A stretch of DNA of 64,000 bases from Carposina sasakii. Lineage: Eukaryota; Arthropoda; Insecta; Lepidoptera; Carposinidae. The notes under the pieces are model-generated. The model ran no database searches. It saw nothing but the letters and a program-made list of their open reading frames with translations, and was not told the origin of the DNA. The DNA lies in NCBI GenBank assembly GCA_014607495.2, contig CP053148.1, positions 11,842,001-11,906,000 on the forward strand, read 5' to 3'. The translations under genes and the position numbers were made by a program. Below, piece by piece: positions 60,901 through 64,000 of this stretch; positions within the stretch are counted from its first letter, which is position 1; each line of letters begins with the position of its first letter.

Positions 60901-63900
60901 TAAATACAAGGGAGAGGATCGATCATAAAGAATTTTAAATAAAAAATCTTGTTACTTTTCTTGACCCACGTGTGTTCCTACCTGTTTACCTACTCCTTAT
61001 CTATTTCTACCCTAATATCATAGGACTCAAAGTCAACCTCACCTGCCCGTGGTGCACCCTGCTATTTACCCGACGAGGCTCTGACCTTAAAAGCTTATAA
61101 TACAGAATATTTAGAATGACTCGGTGACATGTCCCATTGGATTCGTAACCGGTAGCTAGATCGTTGTATTTATGCCCGAGTATCGAAGTATTTATGATCT
61201 GCAATAGGCTCACGGGGGACTTGATAGGCTAACTGGTGAAAAGTGGGTGTGTAAATCGCTCTCTTCTTCTCTAACCTAACCTAACCTCTGGGGATAATAG
61301 GCGTGACTATATGTATGTATGTTTATATGTTGATGCTGTCAGTATATGTGTAATTTTCAAATAATTATACTATATCCTATTCTATTTCAGCCACCGACAT
61401 TGACAGAAGAACAACGCAGAGACCAGCAAGAGACAGTACATCTAATCAACGACCTTATGCACAGTTTCGCGCATGCGTACCACGCTATAAGCGACATTAG
61501 TTTCGTCGCGAACTCGGAACGTGTCGGGCTGTCGTCGGAGGCGCCCGTTGTTCGGCCGCCAGCATTACCCGCTGGTTTGCCCATGCATGTGAGTATTATA
61601 TTACGGAACTCAGGTACATTTATTTGTTTAGTATCATCATTTATTAATTTATTTTCTAAAGAACATACAGCATAGCACATATAACAGAGCTAGCCTAAAG
61701 CCAATTAACATGTTCTACAGCTCAACCAACAAACGTGAGAAAAACTATTAAAACAATTAACCATAAAATAATCAAGGAAATCATCATCATCTACCTTCTC
61801 TTTGTCCCATTTTTATAGGGTCGGCGCAATATGGTTTCTTTCGTAACTCATATTGCTAAGGAATTTCTAAGGAAACGAAACTACGTCCATTGTTATCCAT
61901 GCAGTCTAGGTGGAGAAAGATTGAATATACAAATGTCATATGACACTTCATCAGGAATTTTATCTCTTTTCCATGTAGAGACACTTTTACGAATAGAATA
62001 TCAAATGTTGGGAATAATTCTGTTTTCGTCTATACTTATTTAACAAATCCTCGATCCACGCATAATTATTGGTTTGACATCCAACCAATCGGTAGTGTTT
62101 TTAGAGGGTCGAAAAACCATCTTTCTAAAATCCTTTAGAATGGTTTTCTGGTACCATTATACTAAATAGTATGTAGGTATATATGTAAGTAGCCCATGTT
62201 CTATCAATTTATATATTCAAACATTTTCCCAGGCACACATAAACATGTATCACCATAACCATCGACCATTCAATGCGAGCACCGCAGCCACTACAACGAC
62301 GACGTCCACAACCACAGCGAACACCACCGCGCAAGCGGGCAACGGCGAGGCAACTAGCGCCACCAACCAAACCGGTCGCAATACCACCCAGCCCACCGTC
62401 AGCATAAACATCCAGCCCGACCCGATTACGTATCAAGTTGAGATTGAGACGCGGGTGCCGGTCGCGTTCGCAATAGACCATCCGATACTTAGCTCGATGA
62501 TACAGGGCTTGAATGTGGAGAATGGCCAAGCACAGACCATCAACCTGGGCCAGGCTGGTGACCATGCGCCGCCGACAGGTAACCCGACTGGACAAGCCCC
62601 AACGGGACCGCAGGGGAATGATCGCAGGCAAATGCTGTTCGGTAAGATCGTTAACGATGTTCGAAATGGGAAAGTTTTACCTTGCAAATATCATGTTGTT
62701 TTAGTTTGGTATCAGTGGTGTATAACCACTTAATTAGTTAAAAGAAAACTTTTGTTGAGCATGAACATTATAGAATTTAGATTCGAGTATAAAGTCCTTA
62801 ATTAACTTAATTTCAGTCTCGTAAGCACAATTTGTAATATACATTATAAATACAGCCATAGATTTAAATGTATCTTCATTTTGCATATATTTTACATTAC
62901 GTTCATTATAATTTATGTATTTTGTCGTAGATTTTGAGAACATATTTAGGGGCTTAGGCCAGGGTGGAGTGGAAGTGGTGATGAGCATGGAAGAGATCCC
63001 ACAAGGGGCGGCACCGGGCGGCATGGCCGGGCAGAATGGTGCCTCTAGAATACCCAACCACGGTATTTATGTCCATTTTGTATTGACTATGCCATGGGCG
63101 CAGCTTGAATGCAGCTGAGTAAATACAGGATGTTTTTTTGTGGCCACCTTTAACGAAGGGTACGTACTCTATACATGAAATAAAGTAAGTTTATACCAAA
63201 AAAAATGATGGGAAAAAATAATTTTTTTTTGAAAAAAATTTTAAATTCCTTGATCGTGCGAAATTTATAGTGTCTAGTGATTATATTAGTTTTTTTATAG
63301 ACAGATATTAATTATTTTTCGTGAAAAAATCCTGCTACGCGCGTCTATGTGCATTTATGCAGAAAAACGCAGTCTATTTACTCAACTTTGGACCCTAATA
63401 TTTTGGAAACCAGACACTTCCCAGGTATGCTTCCATGGAGAAAAATGATCGTGATGATGAGGAGATTCCGTAGTTTTCGGGAACGTTGACGACCAAAAAT
63501 CATCCTGTATAATATTGGTTCAATCAACGGAGAATGCTTAGAAAAATGTATGAACAGGCATTGGAATTATTGTGTCTGTGAAGAGAAATGCTGGCAGATA
63601 TTGATGTGGGTATTTTAAATTCTTCCGAAATTGCTGTTGCATTTCCAGCAGAAAGTATATAGTAGTACAGTTTTATAACTGTGTCTGATAATTTAGTTTA
63701 AGTGATTTTAATTTAAAAGAAATTGCACTGCCACCAGAAATTTTTAAGCATTCTCCTGTTCCTTAACTGACGGGGTGGGCTTAGTCGCTTTTGCTTTCGC
63801 TCAAATAATTGTAACCTTTCAGTGTACCTTGGTCATGCTGGAGCACTAACAATTCCCAATCCCCTAGAATTTGTCCAGCAAATGATGACCGAAGTGGTGC

Positions 63901-64000
63901 GTCAAGGACTATTGTCCGGGCAACCTCTCAACGGCGCTTCCGGAATAGCGGTGACCACGATCCCGGTGGCGGCGACACAACACTTCCGGCCGTACCAGGC
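45969..64000 (+). CDS. BAG6/Scythe (large proline-rich protein), 5' part, eleven exons, cut by window end
   Basis: BAG6 holds newly made tail-anchored and misfolded hydrophobic proteins for delivery to the ER membrane or to degradation. Exons: 45969-46031, 49664-49781, 50211-50353, 55472-55627, 57164-57250, 58264-58346, 59080-59221, 61391-61588, 62233-62641, 62931-63062 and 63823 onward. All have GT/AG borders and consistent phases; 569 complete codons are visible. Residues 1-75 form a ubiquitin-like domain (MINFTIKTLDA.., IQRLIFCGRVLQDDKKL, GKVIHMVQRPPP). A helical segment follows in exon 4 (109-160), then an acidic, low-complexity stretch (161-216). Exons 7-8 carry the conserved helical block (LFELEELQERF; LINDLMHSFAHAYHAISDI). 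Exon 9 opens with His/Thr-rich sequence. The C-terminal BAG-like domain is outside the window. The exon 3 donor (ATG then GTTCGT) and the exon 10 donor (GTATTT) are weak. Confidence 0.92.
46345..47022. mobile_element. About 680-bp inverted-end element in BAG6 intron 1
   Basis: ACTTAGATGAAAACATAATA and GCGGAAGATA at the left, TATCTTCCGCTATTTTGTTT and TCATCTAAGT at the right. No transposase frame inside. Confidence 0.75.
47479..47618. mobile_element. 140-bp near-palindromic MITE in BAG6 intron 1
   Basis: AGGGTCGATTTTTCCAAACG and GACAGCATCAACTTTATTCC form arms that pair for most of the length around CTAAAACTTGATTATAATAG. It ends CGGCCCT. Relatives lie at 10127 and 55655. Confidence 0.9.
48205..48410. 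repeat. Interspersed repeat in BAG6 intron 1
   Basis: AACGGATCAATGTTAGTGCA, ATGGCTGAACCAATTTCGTT, TATAGGCTACTTTTTATCAT and CTGCAGTCCACGCGGACAGA, ending in a short TATATAATAAA tail: related to 21950-22120. Confidence 0.7.
48536..49362. mobile_element. 827-bp element with TTTCATGAAA palindromes in its ends
   Basis: The terminal inverted repeats start TGTCGTGGCCATAT and extend for about 80 bp, each holding three copies of the palindromic CATTTCATGAAATG type. The flanking octamers CATACATA (48528-48535) and CATACATG (49363-49370) differ at one base, suggesting an 8-bp target duplication. The middle has a (TTAGG)3-like run at 48945-48959 and a GC-rich GAGCCGAGCGAGCGGAGCGA stretch, but no transposase. 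Confidence 0.8.
49370..49560. repeat. Interspersed repeat (CCTTACGGGGTAGGCAGAGC)
   Basis: TACCTTACGGGGTAGGCAGA, GCACCAAGGGCCGATAGAAC and TGGTGCCACTTCTGAAC. The reverse copy is at 60235-60320. Common in Lepidoptera by its wording. Confidence 0.7.
50640..51290. repeat. Interspersed repeats in BAG6 intron 3, including reverse copy of 31050-31600
   Basis: 50640-50860 is a LINE-tail-like piece (GAGGACTAAGTCCGCGTCAA, CCTCCAAGTTTCAGGTTTCT). A (TATG)n run follows at 50875-50902, then 50900-51290 is the reverse complement of 31200-31600, ending CTTGCTGCCGAGCATG. Confidence 0.75.
51420..52370 (+). pseudogene. 3' fragment of a non-LTR retrotransposon in BAG6 intron 3
   Basis: The 51653-52030 frame encodes the region after the reverse transcriptase core: TYLGLIIDNKLNWGPHVNHV, then an RLLFMSIADSIIDYGLSSYG segment, as in CR1/jockey-type ORF2 proteins. 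The frame stops at 52028 and continues out of frame to about 52250 (WTHSLPCVLNKLPNYI-like). It ends in an AT-rich tail, AAAATTAAATTAAATTAA. The polymerase catalytic part is absent. Confidence 0.75.
52470..53450. repeat. Diverged direct duplication in BAG6 intron 3
   Basis: Two blocks, at 52470-52580 and 53281-53445, share ACAGTGTTAGTTACCATA, AGGTCTGAGAATCGGCTA, TTTTTCAAACCCC, a long A run and AATTATT..TATTATGTGG. GATATACATAGATGGAG recurs at 52650 and 53767. The second copy has extra sequence inside. Confidence 0.75.
54250..54320. repeat. Pyrimidine-rich tract
   Basis: About 70 bases of mostly C and T (TTTCTCTTTCTCCCTCTTTC and onward) inside BAG6 intron 3. No sign of an exon following it closely in frame. 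Confidence 0.6.
55130..55320. repeat. Interspersed repeat, 4147 family, forward copy
   Basis: ACATATTATAAAACAAAGTC, GTCTATCCGTCCCTATGTAT and GGAACGGATTTTGATGCG, then CCGTGCGAAGCCGGGGCGGG. Right after it, TCTAGACCACCGGACAT (55328) is the inverse of ATGTCCGGTGGTCTAGA (52368), so the material between may be one larger inserted block. Confidence 0.7.
55655..55770. mobile_element. Degraded MITE of the AAGGG..TTTTTCC family
   Basis: AATGGTCAGATAGATCTACT, TCTTGATCAAGCTTTAGAGA and GACGGCATCAAATTTATT match the middle of 10127-10363; the terminal sequences are lost. Confidence 0.6.
56945..57055 (+). repeat. tRNA-like SINE in BAG6 intron 4
   Basis: GGTTCTGGTACCTTGCTGCC is followed 25 bases on by GCGGGTTCGATTCCCGGTTA, a good polymerase III B box. 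A tail with TTTACATACATACATT ends it. It does not fold into a complete tRNA cloverleaf by eye. Confidence 0.55.
57141..57163 (+). repeat. TATG microsatellite forming the BAG6 exon 5 acceptor
   Basis: TGTTTATGTATGTATGTATG runs straight into TAG at 57161-57163, the 3' splice site of exon 5. The usual pyrimidine tract is replaced by T/G repeats, with TTTTTT only at 57123-57129. Confidence 0.75.
57293..57461. mobile_element. About 170-bp MITE in BAG6 intron 5
   Basis: TAGGGTCAAGACAGACTA and TAGTCTGTCTTGACCCTTA are inverted ends; the inside has CGCCATACGCC and CACCCCACGTATG. Confidence 0.85.
58442..58596. mobile_element. MITE in BAG6 intron 6, copy 1
   Basis: TGGTCGATTCTGACCGTCAC at the left, with its near-inverse GTGTGACGGTCAAAATCCAC at the right. 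CACTTAAACCTAAACG pairs with TTAAGTTTACATTTAAGTG. Confidence 0.85.
58905..59050. mobile_element. MITE in BAG6 intron 6, copy 2
   Basis: AGTCGATTCTGATCACTACG at the left and AATGGTCCGAATCGACCAC at the right; the middle CCTGTCCCTTTCTGTCGC matches copy 1. It ends about 30 bases before the exon 7 acceptor. Confidence 0.8.
59520..60200. mobile_element. GC-rich retrotransposon piece in BAG6 intron 7
   Basis: GC-rich block with CGGGACTACAGAGTCCCGGT (hairpin), CACCCGGCGATGGTCCCCGC and CGGGCACGTCCACCCTCGAG, ending in TTATTATTATTATG. It stands out sharply from the AT-rich intron, and no reverse transcriptase motif is visible. It resembles a non-LTR 3' region by its end. Confidence 0.5.
60330..60960 (-). 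pseudogene. 3' end of a CR1/jockey-like LINE, antisense in BAG6 intron 7
   Basis: On the minus strand the last ORF2 residues (60909-60673) read SFTVYTVKLWNSMPHSVRD and FMKRLKVHYYLS, the standard LINE tail. An AT-rich 3' UTR follows, with AGGCGTGCTTATCTCTAAAA and GAGATTTCTTCCAGC read on plus. The same UTR occurs at 20565-21085. Confidence 0.75.
63126..63511. mobile_element. CAGGGTG-family MITE in BAG6 intron 10, reverse, full length
   Basis: ACAGGATGTTTTTTTGTGGC at the left and ACCAAAAATCATCCTGTATA at the right. The internal blocks are those of 5264-5652 in reverse order. It starts 64 bases after the exon 10 donor. Confidence 0.85.
63823..64000 (+). CDS. BAG6 exon 11, cut by the window edge
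   Basis: The acceptor TTTCAG ends at 63822; the phase-1 G of exon 10 completes GTG (Val). The frame reads VYLGHAGALTIPNPLEF, then QQMMTEVVRQGLLSG and onward, and is open to the last base. Continues the BAG6 gene; listed separately because its end is not in the window. Confidence 0.88.

Noticed and set aside
62209..62631. 140-codon frame antisense to BAG6 exon 9
   Set aside because: Shadow of the Thr/Ala-rich codons of exon 9.

Overview
The window is nuclear DNA from an insect, almost certainly a moth or butterfly. It is AT-rich, has small exons in long introns, and is packed with repeats whose wording is typical of Lepidoptera (the 'cagcctattgtagtccactgctgg' class, CAGGGTG-ended MITEs, '(c)ccgcgacttcgtcc' elements, jockey/CR1-like LINE fragments with TAAAT-type tails). 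No prokaryotic features were seen: no operons, no CRISPR, no rRNA.

Three host genes can be assembled exon by exon from conserved protein and splice sites. (1) Glutamine synthetase, plus strand, 16915-26740, seven coding exons, 381 codons. It has one extra base in coding exon 3 (about 20377) that breaks the frame in this assembly, a possible non-coding first exon at 15841-15880, and a plausible alternative last exon at 19317-19540. (2) The Pin1/dodo peptidyl-prolyl isomerase, minus strand, 44611-40947, three exons, 162 aa, with a WW domain and a complete catalytic set. (3) The 5' part of BAG6/Scythe, plus strand, 45969 to beyond 64000, eleven exons seen, with a ubiquitin-like domain at the start. 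dodo and BAG6 are head to head, with start codons 1.36 kb apart, and both serve protein quality control.

Layout. 1-15.8 kb: no supported host gene; tandem repeats, MITEs and a decayed pogo/Tigger-type transposase with a PHD-like finger (12.8-14.5 kb). 15.8-28.1 kb: glutamine synthetase with repeat-filled introns and a MITE in its 3' UTR. 28.1-40.9 kb: a 1.57-kb hAT-like element with CAAGAC-rich ends, a tRNA-derived SINE split by another hAT-like element, two broken non-LTR retrotransposons lying tail to tail, and nested MITEs. 39-45 kb: dodo with two dead partial copies of its own exons, an inverted copy of exon 2 and a tandem copy of exon 1. The exon 1 copy is split by a hAT-like element that itself carries an LTR-like insertion. 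46-64 kb: BAG6, whose introns hold MITEs, LINE 3' ends and a large element with TTTCATGAAA palindromes.

No clearly new biological system is visible. The most notable points are the candidate beta-grasp-only glutamine synthetase isoform, the frameshift in the same gene, and the layered duplication/insertion history of dodo. All boundaries come from reading the sequence by eye; transcripts and searches were not available.
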